64,000 nucleotides of DNA from Rhizoclosmatium globosum (GCA_002104985.1 MCGO01000040.1:124001-188000); one strand, 5' to 3'. Counted from the stretch's first letter, positions 1 to 11,570 are shown. The notes: a model not told the origin generated them from the sequence alone. Numbers and translations: made by a program.

Positions 1-439
1 TCATCACCAAAGTGAAGGAAGCGACGAAATTATGATGTCACAGTTTCAGCATGCTGGTGAATTGATTCAGCAGTTTGTGTTGGAAAGGGTTGGAGATAAT
101 TTGGCGGAGCTTGAAAGGGCAACCGTTTTGTATTTTGGTGATATGAACGTTGCGGATCATTTGACACCGAAATTATATACGGACATGAAGGCTGCATTGT
201 CTCACAAGACTGAGGATTGCTTCTTGACGACTAATCCTGAAGGAACTAATGGCGCCACGTTTCCTGTTGGCAAGGAGACAGATCGTTTGGATTACATTTT
301 CTCTCTTAAGGAATTTTCTGGTGTCGCGTTAAATGGATCATTAGTGAAGTCAGTGCAAATTGACAATTTGATTTGGCAAGACTCGGATATTCCTTTGTCT
401 GATCATTTAGGCCTTATTGCCACATTGCAATTGATCTAA
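1..439 (+). CDS. Neutral-sphingomyelinase-like phosphodiesterase, C-terminal part (5' end outside window)
   Basis: The frame is open from base 2, before the first ATG at 32, so the gene begins outside the window. About 145 residues are visible. Landmarks of the endonuclease/exonuclease/phosphatase fold are present: GDMN (the metal- and phosphate-binding Asn strand), RLDYIF, and a terminal SDHLGLIA that carries the catalytic Asp-His pair. The opening residues (HHQSEGSDE, then a helix with HAGELIQQF) resemble the loop after the THLHA motif in neutral sphingomyelinases, which hydrolyse sphingomyelin to ceramide and phosphocholine. Other EEP enzymes such as inositol phosphatases are possible because the specificity-determining half is missing. 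The stop is at 437-439. The next gene lies on the opposite strand and converges on this one. Confidence 0.7.
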   Translation, partial: HHQSEGSDEIMMSQFQHAGELIQQFVLERVGDNLAELERATVLYFGDMNVADHLTPKLYTDMKAALSHKTEDCFLTTNPEGTNGATFPVGKETDRLDYIFSLKEFSGVALNGSLVKSVQIDNLIWQDSDIPLSDHLGLIATLQLI

Positions 440-595
440 TTCATGAAGCATATACAGCTCTCTTTTCAAATTACCATCTTATTCAACTATTGCTGCGAAT
501 GCTTTCACCTTTACCACCCAATACCACTCCCCTTCCCACCCAAAAACAATATAACTCTTTTCAAGAAATAAATAAACCCTTCGCAAACATATCTA

Positions 596-3500
596 TCACC
601 CATCAATCTCCATATCACTATCCACATCCGATTCATGCTGTCGACTCCCTACCCCTCCTTCGCGTGACGTGACTCCATTCCGCCTATCCAACTCCCCAAC
701 AGCAGGACTCAACCGCCGTTGCACCCCTTGAGCCCTCCAACTCCCTGCCCCTTCACTCCCAACTTCACCAGGACTCGTTTCATCATTCCTCCTCGCCTCA
801 AACCGCAACCCACTTCCACTTCCACTCCCACTCCCAGCCCCTCCAAAAAACGGATTCCTAGTTGAGCTGCTACCACTGCTATTACTAGATCCAAAGATAT
901 CATCTCCGCCAAACGTAATCCGTCGACTTTCATTCAAGTCACTTGAACCAACAAACAGCCCGTCTTCCCGCCTCGTGATTCCAAACAACAGTTTCCCACC
1001 TCCAAGAACATTGGCGTCGTCTTCTTCTTCTTCACCGCTGCTTTCGTCCATGAAACTGCCGCGTCCTGCTGCGGTGCTTGTTTTCTTGGCGAGTTGGGTG
1101 AGAAGGCCGGGGGGTTTTGGGATTGGTTGGAGGGGTTGTTGTGGGTGTGGTTGGTGGAAGGGTTGAGAGGGCTGTGATGGTGGAGGCATTAAGATTGAGT
1201 CGTCGTTGGCGTATCCGCTGCTTCGTTGTTCGTCTTCAAACTTTCGCATCCATGATAAATTTCCGACTCCATCTGACGTAGGAATAATAGGATCTCCCCG
1301 CGTTAATGAGAATCCTGAGTTGAAACTCCTTCCAAGCGAAGCATTCAACAAATCCAGGAGGAGGGTGTTGTCCGGTTCAATGGAAAGGGCATTGTGGAAG
1401 CTTTGAATTGCCGCATCGTGGTTTCCGAGACGGTCTTGGACGATTCCAAGGGAGGCAAGGCAAGTTGGATTGTTGGGGTTTATGGCAAGAGAATTCTCAA
1501 AGCATTTTTGAGCACGTTTGTAATATCTGCAAAAAGTCTTAAGTGGACACGCAATGACATTGTAAACTCTTACCGCAGATGTCGATAAGAATTCCCCAAA
1601 TTACACCAAATAACATCAAACGGCTCATGCCTAGTCGCCTCAGTCCCAGCCAACTTCACAGCCCTTATAAACTGCACAATCGCTTTCTTGTAACTAATCG
1701 CCAAACAAAGATAATCAGAACCACTTCAGCACAAATCGAAGAACAAACTCAACTCTTGCCGCGAATAGGCCAACACTCCAACCTCATTCTCAACCATCGC
1801 ATCAGATCCACAAATCTCTCTCGCCGTCAAAATCAATTTCTCTCCAATCGTGTTCTTCCCCTGCTGGATATACTGCATCCCCATAAACAACGTCGGAAGA
1901 TGCACCCTATACACCACCACACCGTCAATAAAAATCATACCACAACGATCCTTACTTACCCCGAATAACATTTCGCACCAACAGAATACGCATGCACAGC
2001 CTGATCATGACTCCCCTCCACAGAAAGCGCATGCCCAAGTCCAACCCACCCAGCCCCAAACACTTCATCAATCTTAACGGCTTTCCCAAACGCTGTCCTC
2101 GCTTCAGGGGTTTTCCCAATCAAGAGGTAATACGTCCCGACGGCGTACCAAGAAACAGGACTTGCGGGTTGAGTGTTGACGAGGGTGTGTGCGAGGAGGT
2201 AGAGGGTGTTTCGGGAGGAGAGAGTGTATAGGAGTGAGATGTGGAGGAGGTGTGGGTGTGGGGATGTTGGGTCTTGTTTGCATACTCTGTGATTTGTGTG
2301 CTTTTAGTCTCATAAACTGGGAAGAGGGACGAATGCACTCAACAATTCCGTTTTTTCTAACGCTAATGCGAGCTTTCCTTGCATTGCACACAATTCGGCG
2401 CGTGATCCGAGGACAGTTGGGTTCATGATGAGACCGTAGGTTGTTTCAAGGCTTGTTAAGTGGGCTGCTACGTCTTGCGTTCGTCCATATTTTTTGAGTT
2501 GAACAGAGTAGAATAGACGGATGAGATGTTCATCAGCAGGTGTGCAATGTGTTGAGAAGGGTAGGGAATGTAGTAGCTGCAGTTCTTCTTTCAGTGTCAG
2601 CATACTATGATGAATGAGTATTTCGAATGCCTAATTTGTGTCGATAAGCGGATATTGATTTGCTTGAAGAAGGGATATGTACTTCATAACATCGTACGTC
2701 AGCCCGAAGTGCATCAAGAAAACATTTCTTGGCTGTTTCGTATTCAACTTTTGTTTGATGAATGACTCCTTTGAGGTATAAATTATTGGCTTTTGCCTGG
2801 AGAAGTTGCAAGGGGAATCATTAGTTTTCTTGAACTGGAAACAAACAGAATCATTTACATTGATTGCAGGAGTAGAAACAGTAGAAGCTAAAGAGAATGA
2901 TTCGGCTGACGGACTTTGTATTGACAAGGCCGACACTTCATCCTGTAAGTAACTCAACGCGTCATCAGATCGACCGAGTCTCAACTATATCCCAAGGAAA
3001 ACTGGTATTAAAATCCAACGTGATTCCAGATATAGAAAGGCGTACCAGAGACTGAACCAACAAGGAGCGACAACCAGGGTGCATTATAGCATCGCCATTT
3101 GCTTCCACCAGCGAAACAATACGAGCGAGATCTGACTTCAAAAAAAGAGCCTGACATAGAATGTGCGTAGCATGTATAGTTGCAGATTGTGCGGTGACGG
3201 GGTCAGTTTGAAGGGCGAGGCGGGCTGAGTCGACAGCAAGAGCAGCCCAGCACACAGCCGAATCAAGAAGGTTGAGGTTGAGGGACTGAGCAGCCCAAAC
3301 AGAGAGACGGGACGCACGAGCACAGTGTTCCGACAGAGCAGGAGGAGGAGGTATAGGCTGTGTATTTGAAGGAATTGATTGTGGTAGCAGTTGATGGTTG
3401 TCCAGCAGATCCTTGTCCAAGTCCTTCTCGTCCTTTTCCTCACGCACCACCATTTGATTTGAGTGAGTAATATTCAAGTTGAGAGCCGAGTTTGTTGATC

Positions 3501-3762
3501 GATTTGCATCTGCGAGGGGTCGTGAAGTCGCCGTGGTTGTTGTTGATGCCGCCTGGTTCGTGGCTGTCTTTTGGAGAGAAGTTCGAGCGCGGGTCGAAGT
3601 CGAAGTCGAAGTTGAAGTTGAAGAAAGTTGCTGCCGCCGAGTCCCGATTCGCGTTGAAGTCGCTGTTGAAGTCGCCGTGGAATTGGCGTTTGTCGGTGGT
3701 GCTGGCGGCGGAAAGGTCTCCATGCGCCGCAGCGACGCTCCCGTTCGACGTCCTTGCTGCAT
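596..3762 (-). CDS. CDC16: Anaphase-promoting complex subunit Cdc16/APC6 (TPR protein)
   Basis: This is a multi-exon gene for a TPR scaffold of the APC/C ubiquitin ligase, which targets cyclins and securin. The order of conserved blocks matches Cdc16/APC6: an N-terminal TPR block (SDDALSYLQDEV; YLKGVIHQTKVEYETAKKCF), the LLHSLPF segment followed by a long helix, then LPTLFMGMQYIQ with VENEVGVLAY, and final repeats around CFENSLAINPNN and AAIQSFHNALSI. The C-terminal 250 residues are Pro/Ser/Gly-rich and probably disordered. One intron, 2985-3045, is clear (GTACGC donor, ATAG acceptor) and joins VQSL to LRLGRSDD in phase. The first ATG of the frame is at 3762; upstream sequence is in frame but has no ATG. 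The exact borders of the central exons (about 1,390-2,650) were not all resolved. The gene is head-to-head with a small membrane-protein gene 136 bp away. Confidence 0.82.
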
Positions 3763-3898
3763 TGTTGGTTGGTGGTGGTGGTGGTTGTTGTTGTTACTTT
3801 GTTTGGGTTTGTTGAAGACAAAGATTCTCGCACTCAACCAATCATCTTCAATAGAACATTAAATTAAATCTTTCCACAAATACTTCCTATTAGGTAGA

Positions 3899-4437
3899 AT
3901 GGTAACTGTATCCATCCCTTATTGCTGGCACTGCTTCACTAATCATGCAGAAAGGTCCCAAATGAACAACAAGACCAACACCCCACAGAGCTTCCTGCCA
4001 TCCTCACAGTCATTGGCATAATTGCTTCTATTGCCTGTGTCACGGCATTTGTCCTTTACAGACGCCCCTCTCCTTCCTCTGACACCTTGTCCCTTCCGAA
4101 AAATACTTTTGACTCAAAGCAGGAATACATCATCTACAACGAATCATACAGTCGAAGATCCAGTTCGCGCTCTCGTTCAAGCTCTCGCTCAAACTCTCAA
4201 ACATCTCCTCCACCAATGCATTCTTTGGTGGATATTCCTCTTCCTCCAGTGCAACAAGTTGTGTACAAAAACTCGTTACTATCCGATGCCTTGTCTCCAG
4301 ACCAACGGTCTCCGCGTCTCAGTCTACGAATGAGACCAAACGAAAAGCCTGCTACTCTTCCTCCTTCTCCAAAACCTGTTGTTCGTGTCACTAGGTCTCG
4401 TGCTTCCTCTTCGTCTTCCAGAACAGAACAACAGTAG
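3899..4437 (+). CDS. Small single-pass membrane protein with Ser/Arg-rich tail
   Basis: A frame open to a stop at 4435 encodes one hydrophobic helix (LPAILTVIGIIASIACVTAF, about 3990-4050) followed by YRR and a cytosolic-type tail rich in Ser, Arg and Pro (repeats of SRSSS). There is no ATG just upstream in frame. The best model starts at ATG 3899-3901, removes a short intron beginning GTAACT at 3902, and resumes near 3951-3955 after a CACTAATCATGCAG branch/acceptor. Using the second AG (AAAG, ending 3954) keeps the frame, while the first AG does not, so this junction is uncertain. I recognise no family. The basic residues right after the helix fit an N-out, C-in topology. It shares its promoter with CDC16. 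Confidence 0.45.
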
Positions 4438-4528
4438 CCGTCAGCCATTCCAGAAAATTTCAAGCCATCACATTCACTATATCCAGTTATCTTTACTTTA
4501 CCAAATCTATTCAATAAATTACCCAATA

Positions 4529-5272
4529 TTACCTCGATTCTTCCTTCTCCCCCTTCCCTTCCCCTTCCGCCTTCTCGCCACCAGCCTCCGCCTCAACTCT
4601 CTTCCTTCTTTCCACCTCCTTCTTCACTTCCAAATCCATACGCTCCTTCACCCACCACATAACAGCACGCTCCACATTCCCATACACCTCTTCCTCCAAA
4701 ACCTCCTCCTCATCCAACAAAAACCGTTCAAGAACATAATCCGCCACATCCTCTTTCCGCGCCGGCCGTCCAATCCCAATCCGAACTCGATCAAACGCAT
4801 CTGTATGCATAGTAGAAATAATGGACCGTAAACCGTTATGCCCGTTCGCAGAGCCTCCAGATTTGACCGTCACGACACCCAACTTCTTCTCCAGGTCATC
4901 ATGCAGAACAAGGAACTCAAATGGACCCAGTTTGAACTCCTTTGCAGCTTTCGCCACGCCAACGCCGGATAAGTTCATGAATCCTTTTGGTTTGAAGAGG
5001 TTGAGGGATGCTTCCCATTCGATGGATTCTGTGGGTGTTGTTGCTTGTTTCTTTTGTTTCTTGGTTGATTGTGGTTGAGGCTGAGTTGGAAGGGTTGCGT
5101 CTGAGCTGCGTAAGATTGTGGTTGCAATGTGACCTGTTGCGGACTTTGACATTGTCCATGGCGCCTTGAGGGATGCGGCGAGAGCATCGACGGCCATGAA
5201 TCCGACATTGTGGCGTGTGCGTGGGTGAGATGTGTTGCCGAGACCGATGATGAGGAACTTCCTTCGGATCAT
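4529..5272 (-). CDS. PTH1: Peptidyl-tRNA hydrolase (Pth1 family)
   Basis: An intronless gene for 247 residues that should release tRNA from stalled peptidyl-tRNAs. All family signatures are present in order: the N-terminal strand with LGN, then TRHNVGF (His21 is the expected catalytic base), FKPKGFMNLSG, HDDLEKKLG (with the conserved Asp), KSGGSANGHNGLRSI, and RVRIGIGRP. Two features are unusual. A roughly 25-residue Gln/Pro/Lys-rich insertion sits between the first helix region and the FKP motif, and a highly charged Lys/Glu/Gly tail follows residue 215. No mitochondrial presequence is obvious. The gene converges on the small membrane-protein gene, with about 90 bp between stops. Confidence 0.93.
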   Translation of the reverse strand: MIRRKFLIIGLGNTSHPRTRHNVGFMAVDALAASLKAPWTMSKSATGHIATTILRSSDATLPTQPQPQSTKKQKKQATTPTESIEWEASLNLFKPKGFMNLSGVGVAKAAKEFKLGPFEFLVLHDDLEKKLGVVTVKSGGSANGHNGLRSIISTMHTDAFDRVRIGIGRPARKEDVADYVLERFLLDEEEVLEEEVYGNVERAVMWWVKERMDLEVKKEVERRKRVEAEAGGEKAEGEGKGEKEESR

Positions 5273-5385
5273 TTGGATGGATTGGTTGACAGAAAGAACA
5301 AAAAGAACGTTATACAGTATACTTTATTGCTCAAATCAAATCAATCTTATGTCTATAGGTATCAGCAACTAAAAAGAATAATTCT

Positions 5386-6935
5386 CTATGCTCCAAAGAG
5401 TAACCCCACAATTTCCTCGTCAACTCTAACAGCACCATATTTAACCGCATCTTTGACGCGATTATCCAACTCGACTCCACTTTCACCAGCAGCACAACAA
5501 GCCGAAAACCCGAGCTTCTCCTTCACAACACAAACAGTCAACCGACAAAATCCCGGATAAACCCCTTCCACGCCCACCAACCTCGCCAAACAGACCTTCT
5601 CACTCACCTTTCCACCTCTCCCACCACCTCCACCGCCAACATCTCTCATCCCAGGCGGCGCCGGCAAAAAGCTCGTCTCCCCAACAACACTACCTCCACT
5701 CAACACAACAACCATATCCCCCGGACACAAAGCCCCAACAGGAATCCTCGCAATCGCATTCCGAATCTCACCAACCTTTGACACCCCCTCCCCTAGCACT
5801 CCACCCTCCTCCGTGCCCTCAACACAGAAGCCAACGTCTGTCCAACACCCCCACTCCCAACCCCAACCCCAGCCCCAGACACAACCTGAAACGCGTCGTT
5901 CACTCCAGTATACACTAAATACGTTGTACTCTCGTCCTGGACACACGTCACCGCCGTCGTCATTTGCGATACCCGTTCCACCAATGCATGGAACTCTTGA
6001 ACGGCGCGGTGTGGGCGGGACGCGAGGATGTGCGTGAGGAGGGTTACGATGCGGTTTCGGATTAGGTAGTAGTCGGTGTGTTTGAGGATTTCGTGGGTTT
6101 TTTGAGGGGTTGGTGGAGGGATGTTGAGGAGGGTTGTTGCACGGAAAAGTGCTTTTTGGATGAAGTTGGTTGGTGTGAGAGGTAGGAAAGGAGTGGGGAT
6201 AGGTGGGGCAGGGGAGGGTTGGTGATGTATTTGAGGGTTAGGAGGAGGTGTGGGGTTTGGGTGAGGCAGTATTCTGACGCGTTTGTGGAATTTGAATCGG
6301 TGGAATCAAATACGAGGTCGTAGAAGGAAAAGACGGAGGATCTGATTGTGCCCATCTGAAGACAATATGTTAATAAGGTTTTCTTCAAGAGAAGCTAAAC
6401 ACACTTGGTCATCAGGAATCGATAAGACTCCACCGTCGGGGATGACAACAAGTTCTTTGATAGCATCGAGGAAAAGGACGATATCTTGTGGAGTAATCGA
6501 AATCGCAGTCTTGGATCCAACAACCTCAAAAACGCCACCTGTCTCAGACCCCTTGACCACACCCTTCACCGATTTCGACTCCTCATCGAAAGATAATACA
6601 CTGATACGTTCATGCAAAGTTTTAGCAGACGAAAGCGAACTCTGACGCGACATATCCGTCGTGTCATACTTGGCATCTTCTTTCGCAACAGATATCCCAA
6701 GACGTCTATGGATCTGAGTGCGCTTCTTGAGGTTTAATGACGCGTATGGAGGCGCAGTGAATACAGAGGGTGTGGCTGGAGTGTGGTATGCCGAGACTGG
6801 TCCAGATTTGAGGAATGTTGGTGTAGCTGTCAGTGCGGAATTGTGAGCGGATTTCGGGAACAGATAAGGGTAAGAGTATTGTGGGTATGGTGATGATGTT
6901 GAGGAGTCTGTGGATTGGATGCGGGTGGGCGGCAT
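5386..6935 (-). CDS. Unrecognised protein; reading frame changes twice
   Basis: The first ATG (6935) opens a Ser/Pro/Thr-rich N-terminus followed by a folded-looking region (TPQDIVLFLDAIKELVVI). A good intron, 49 nt with donor GTGTGT and branch TTATTAACAT before TTCAG, ends at about 6355 and joins ...SIPDDQ to MGTIRSS. After SEYCLTQTPHLLLTLKYI the likely coding frame changes near 6180-6240, in a C-rich stretch without usable splice sites, to one reading NFIQKALFRATTLLNI and HALVERVSQMTTAVTC. A second change near 5790-5850 leads to KVGEIRNAIARIPVGAL and the stop at 5386. The second change can be explained by a 56-nt intron (GTGTTG...CTAG); the first cannot. Helix-rich, no membrane segment, no family recognised. 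A frameshift, an assembly indel or an unrecognised intron are all possible. Confidence 0.4.
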
Positions 6936-7069
6936 TTGTTTTGAGGTGAGTTTTTTGACAGCTTGATTTGACGCGACGAGGTGTGATTTTGTTCTTGTGA
7001 TGTGACGCACGACGCGCGATGATCAATACTATACAAGCATAAAAGCAAATATTATTTCCAGAATCCAGA

Positions 7070-7898
7070 CTAGCTGCCCATTTCATGTGAAGTTCCATCA
7101 GCAACAGCAAAGTCAGTGGAAGTACGGTCCAGCAATGTATCCATCGGAGATATATCGGCATTGACACTACTTGAGCTAACTATCGCTTGGTTACATCTGA
7201 TTTTTCGAAGCGCGTTGAAACGGCATGTTGGACAGAGACTCGACCTCCCCAGCCATGGATCTATACACTGAACATAACCATTCAGATATGCGAATTAATA
7301 AATTCATTGCGTATTCAGCAGTAGTACGTACTCTTCGATGAAACAAGTGTTTACAAGGCAACTCCCGCAACACCTCATACTCCACAAAGTCTTCCAAACA
7401 AACCGAGCAACACGGAGCCTCCTCGTTTTCTTCATCAACTAAATTCCCATCAACAACCGGAATTGCAACGCTTCCAGGCACGCTTTCCCCCCTCTGTTGT
7501 TCCCGCGCCACTCGATCACGCAGTTTCTGCTTCCGAGCCGCAGGAGACACGTATACTTTAATCGGGAAGGTTTTGACTTGCGCTAAAGAGAGTGGACGCG
7601 ATGCAATGCGGTTTTCTGGGTCTTGTGCTTCCTGGTTGGTTTCTTGATGTCGTGTGGCTCTGACTTCACGATGGATGTTGAGTGCGATTTGAAGACAGAA
7701 TGAAAAGACTGCGAGGCCCATGAATGCGAGGGTAAAGTATCTGTTTTGAAATAGCGTTGAATGGAGCGGGACACAGTGGCGTGGGAGTATCTGTTCCGCT
7801 TACAGAAGAATATCCATAGGTTGACTTGAGTATTCTGGACTGGAGCTTGGCTCGTACGGATCGCTCCACAGATTGGGCTGTGTTGAAAAAGTAGTCAT
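7070..7898 (-). CDS. Membrane-anchored RING-H2 E3 ubiquitin ligase
   Basis: Three exons (7804-7898, 7332-7740, 7070-7267) give 233 residues. Introns of 63 and 64 nt have GTAAGC and GTACGT donors. Exon 1 supplies a short polar N-terminus. The junction completes one transmembrane helix (YFTLAFMGLAVFSFCLQIAL, about residues 33-52). The C-terminal RING-H2 finger reads CSVCLEDF, then C-x-H-x2-H (CKHLFH), then RRCIDPWL and CPTC, which matches the C3H2C3 zinc ligand pattern of Goliath/RNF13-type and plant ATL-type ligases. The second intron falls inside the finger and splicing restores the canonical HRRCIDPWL. There is no room for a PA lumenal domain. Target and membrane are unknown; an endosomal or secretory-pathway role is inferred from the family. 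The start at 7898 is about 100 bp from the start of the Tmc-like gene. Confidence 0.88.
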
Positions 7899-7998
7899 TT
7901 TCTCGTTCAGTTTTTCTTTGATCCACTTTGCCAAGATTCACTCTCTTTCTTGTTCCATACCAGACAATTTCGGTTCATTGAAAATTTCTGTTCACAAG

Positions 7999-10558
7999 AT
8001 GGAAATCTCTATCGCGCCCGTACAAGATACTCTTCCCGAAGAGAGATACGACGAGGAGCGCGTTCAAAGTGACTATCTAGTGACATTTCCCAACGGTCTG
8101 ACTTTGGTTACAGATGATCTGGCAGATTCTGCTGACGACGATGGTTTCTTTGTAGCGACCACGTTTCTTGAACGCGTTCGTGAAATCGTCTTTTCAGGTC
8201 CTTATTCCTGTCCTCATTTCGTTTCACATCTGACTTAATTTAACAGTGATGTTCTTCATGGTTCACGGAAACGCTACCTGGACAGTGTTTGAGTATTGCG
8301 CTCTAATAATTGAAGATCTACAGCTGGTGACGTTCTTCATCTCACTCGAAGTGTCGAACGCATACTTGATTCCAAATGGTTTACTTTATTCGGAGCTTGA
8401 TTATGCTCATATGGAATTGAAGCAGTTTTCAGTGTGGTTTTCGTTGTGCGTTGTTGCAGGTGAGATTTAACAACCATAGTCTTCACAGTACTAACACATT
8501 TTAATCCAGTGTTCCTTATGATGGCTAATATAGTCTGGGTTGCGTCTGGGTTTGTGGTATGCCTTGGATTTGCTTATTAGTCGAACTGACATTATTATTA
8601 CAGCACGGCCACCATAAAGTAATCTGGCCTATTTGGACACTCAGAATATTTGCATCAATTCTCCCTACTGTGCTATAGTACTTTGTTTCCCAGTCCTGTT
8701 CAAAACTAACCTTGTTTTATGTAGTTTGCCAATACTTGAAGTGATTGTCAACCCTATATCGTGCAATCGAATTGACGAAGGAAACTTTGGCACCTTGGCA
8801 ACAACACCTTGTTCAGATTTGCGACGGCTTCCCTTGACAATTGTTTCTGTTTTGGCTATGGCCGTATATATCCCAACTTCAGTCACACTGACTGCTGTGT
8901 ATGTTTTAGTCAATTTAAACCAATGTATATAACTTTGTAAATAGGTATTTTGAAACAAATCCGACCTGCAAAGAACCGTCCTTTCGAGCTCATCATGGTC
9001 GCTTGGATATTTTCTATTCCATCATTAAGACTGGATTGATTTTGGTATATCGACTTCTTTCAGATGAGCTTTCAATTGTAAAAATTATTCTTGCTACTCT
9101 TGGATCGTGAGTTGTGAATATTGGGGCTATATCCTGACTTGCTTTGGTAGCCTCTATGTTTGGAGTTGTTCTGTTTTATTTCCCATACTATAATCCAAAT
9201 GTTAACTTTATGGTAAGTTTATAACTTAAAATTTTTGACTGATGATATTTCAGCGTGGTGGATTCTTTTTTGGAACTGCTCTTGTTGGTTTTGTTGCGAC
9301 ATACGCAGCAATAGCTCATGCTGTGACTGGAGTTCAACAAAACCAAACTATTATCTATATTATGGCTGGAGTTTATAGTTTTGGCCTAGCCACGGGATTT
9401 AAGGTGTCAGGTAGAGCCTCATATTTGAGAAAACCCGTCGTTAATTGCATGACCAGCTATGGTTTACAACTACATTCAAAATGAAGTTCAATGCCGTTTA
9501 GTTCAAGTTCAGGATCAAGTAATTCTCAAGGGAGAGCCAATTATGAAACCTGACACCTTGGTATTTGCTTACTGGACTCATGTGGAAATTGCTGCTAGAA
9601 TTGCAACAATCCATATGGACAAACGTCGACAGCGCGTTGACGAAACAACGATTCCTCACCTCATTATGATTTTTAAGCGTGGCATGGAAGAGTTTCCTGA
9701 ACAGGTTGAACAGTTCATTATGTTACAGACAAGGCTAATAATGTTCCAATTTTTAAGTCATTTTTAAAGCTTTCATATGCACTTTACATGTTCCATATGA
9801 AAGCGTTGAATCGAGATGCAAGGAGTAGACTTGGGAAACTTGATCAAAGCAAAGTTCCATGGGATGTAAAGTTTCAATTATATTACATCAATCAGCTTGC
9901 AACTCAAACAAAGGAGGTATATTGCTGCTTGTGATTTCACAAAAATATTGACATATTATGTTTAAAAGGCAGACTTCTTAGGCCCTGGAATCAAATTGGA
10001 TATTACAAGTGTTGAGTATCATCAGTCCTTGGCATCACACATAACTTATTGTAATGCATTATATTAGTACGTGGAGAATAAAAAAACGGACAAAGATGCA
10101 AAGTTGAATCATTACCTTGCTGTACAAGAGATGAGATCCTTATGGGAGCTGTTGTCAGACAAGCAATACACTGTAGTGCAGAATGGGGTTATACCCAAAA
10201 GCCGAGGATAAATTGTGGACGCAGTTGAAAATTCCCCAATGCTGAAATTAGGTGGATTTGGGGAGAAGGCATTGAAATTATTAGGAAAAAGTTTGGTCCA
10301 AAGTCCACCAAGTCTGAATTACAGCAGAAAGCTATCGGACAGCGATCTCCATCATTTTTAAGTTTGTTTGGGCGTGGATCAAGGGCATCTGGAAAGGGTG
10401 TACCTTCCACTGATGGACCTGAGTCTGGAGCGCGGAAAGTGTGTTTTATTGCTGCGTCTAGCACACATTCTGTGGTTGTGGATGAGGACCCAACAACTAT
10501 TCAAGTTCATAATGTCAAGTCAAATTATGTCCCTCAACTATCTTTTCCAAGCCCATGA
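7999..10558 (+). pseudogene. Tmc (tiny macrocysts)-like multipass membrane protein, probably decayed
   Basis: About ten exons can be chained with 45-60 nt introns. The order of segments resembles the TmcB/TmcC membrane family: a helix containing VFEYCALIIEDLQLV, TVLYLPILEV, a segment with PSFRAHHGRLDIFYSII, VVLFYFPYYNPN, then a cytosolic part with DTLVFAYWTHVEIAARIA, IFKRGMEEFPEQ and LSYALYMFHMKAL. Two problems break the model. Around 9114-9150 the best donor (TC|GTGAGT) and the only acceptor (GGTAG|CC) leave the next exon one base out of frame. At 9729 the expected donor after LQ reads ACAAGG instead of GT, so translation would stop in the intron. The 3' end is unclear: one frame closes at 10210, another runs to 10558, and a third enters the adjacent transposon. 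Family membership is fairly secure; the pseudogene call is an inference. Confidence 0.6.
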
Positions 10559-10594
10559 GGCAACTCTTCCTTTTATCATTTCATTAGTGCTTTA

Positions 10595-10603
10595 TTGTTC
10601 AAA
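10595..10603. repeat. Left 9-bp target-site duplication
   Basis: TTGTTCAAA immediately precedes the left inverted repeat and recurs exactly at 11676-11684 after the right inverted repeat. A 9-bp duplication is the typical size for Mutator-like transposases. Confidence 0.85.
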
Positions 10604-10711
10604 GGAAGAATCTATTTGACACCCCCCCTGTCGCCCTTATTCAACAGCCCCCCTGCCAAATAAGCTCAACAGCCCCCCCTCCCAAATAGACTACAGGTAC
10701 TATTTGATGAT
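10604..10711 (+). repeat. Left terminal inverted repeat
   Basis: Begins GGAAGAATCTATTTGACA and contains several C6-C7 runs separated by short spacers. It ends against a run of ten C residues (10712-10721). Its reverse complement is at 11569-11675. Confidence 0.88.
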
Positions 10712-11528
10712 CCCCCCCCCCTCTATACATATAGTGCATTACAAAGACGCTGCTATGTTTAGCTCTGGATCTTCTCAATCAGGTTGAACAGTGGCATTGC
10801 TTGTCTGTCTGTGTTGGCGACGGCGACAGCGGAGTCTGTGGCTAGAAGGGAACACTTTAATTCCTCATTTATGGTTAACTTTTTAAGGTATTCATAATGG
10901 GCAATGTGGATACGGCAGTGATTGAGTCGCAATACCCACCTTCTAACGACCCAACAGCTGCCGTACCCAGGAGACTTCTTCCCTGGCATTATCTCATTAA
11001 AATAAACTTCTTGTCTGCATCAAAGGCATCTTAGCCTCCCTCTCATTTAACTACTCAACATCCTAACCGTTAACACATAGGTAATCAAAACAGCTTCATA
11101 CGGATTCTGTAGTTCCGTCCTGTTCAAATACGCTGATTTTAACTGAATACGTGGCTCTTTCGCAGCTCAGTTTAGGAAATTGTCAACTGTCAACCAGCAA
11201 CAAACCACTTTTGCTCAGCACTACGAGAAATGTGCATTTAACTTGATTCCATTGTATTTCAATTTTCAATTTAGGCAGTGTGTTAAAGGTAAGTGAGGAA
11301 AAAAGTAAGGCATATTTAATACTGCAATCCCGGTGATAATTGTGCGCTTTATATACACCCAATAAACGTAATTGAAAGCGTAATAAAATCTTTGATGTTA
11401 ACTGCAACCGCTACTGTTGCCGGCGTTGCAAGGGATCAACCATTCCATCTGCTTTCAGTTCGTAACACAGCAGGACTAGAACCAGAAGTACCAGAACTTG
11501 CTTTAGTAGGTTGCCATAATATATCACA

Positions 11529-11568
<40 letters not shown>
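11529..11568 (+). repeat. Poly-G tract of 40 residues
   Basis: Forty consecutive G residues lie directly inside the right TIR. The left TIR has a run of only ten C at the mirror position, so the tract has expanded on one side. Such runs are slippage-prone and can form quadruplexes; the length may also be an assembly estimate. Confidence 0.9.

Positions 11569-11570
<2 letters not shown>

Noticed and set aside
3479..3862. Plus-strand Val/Glu-rich frame opposite the CDC16 5' end
   Set aside because: Antisense of the Ser/Thr/Gln low-complexity N-terminus of CDC16.
9984..10072. A third lesion in the Tmc-like gene (apparent stop TAG near 10065)
   Set aside because: A 55-60 nt intron beginning GTGTTG or GTTGAG and ending ATTAG removes it and joins LDITS to YVEN in the way family members read, so it is not counted as damage.
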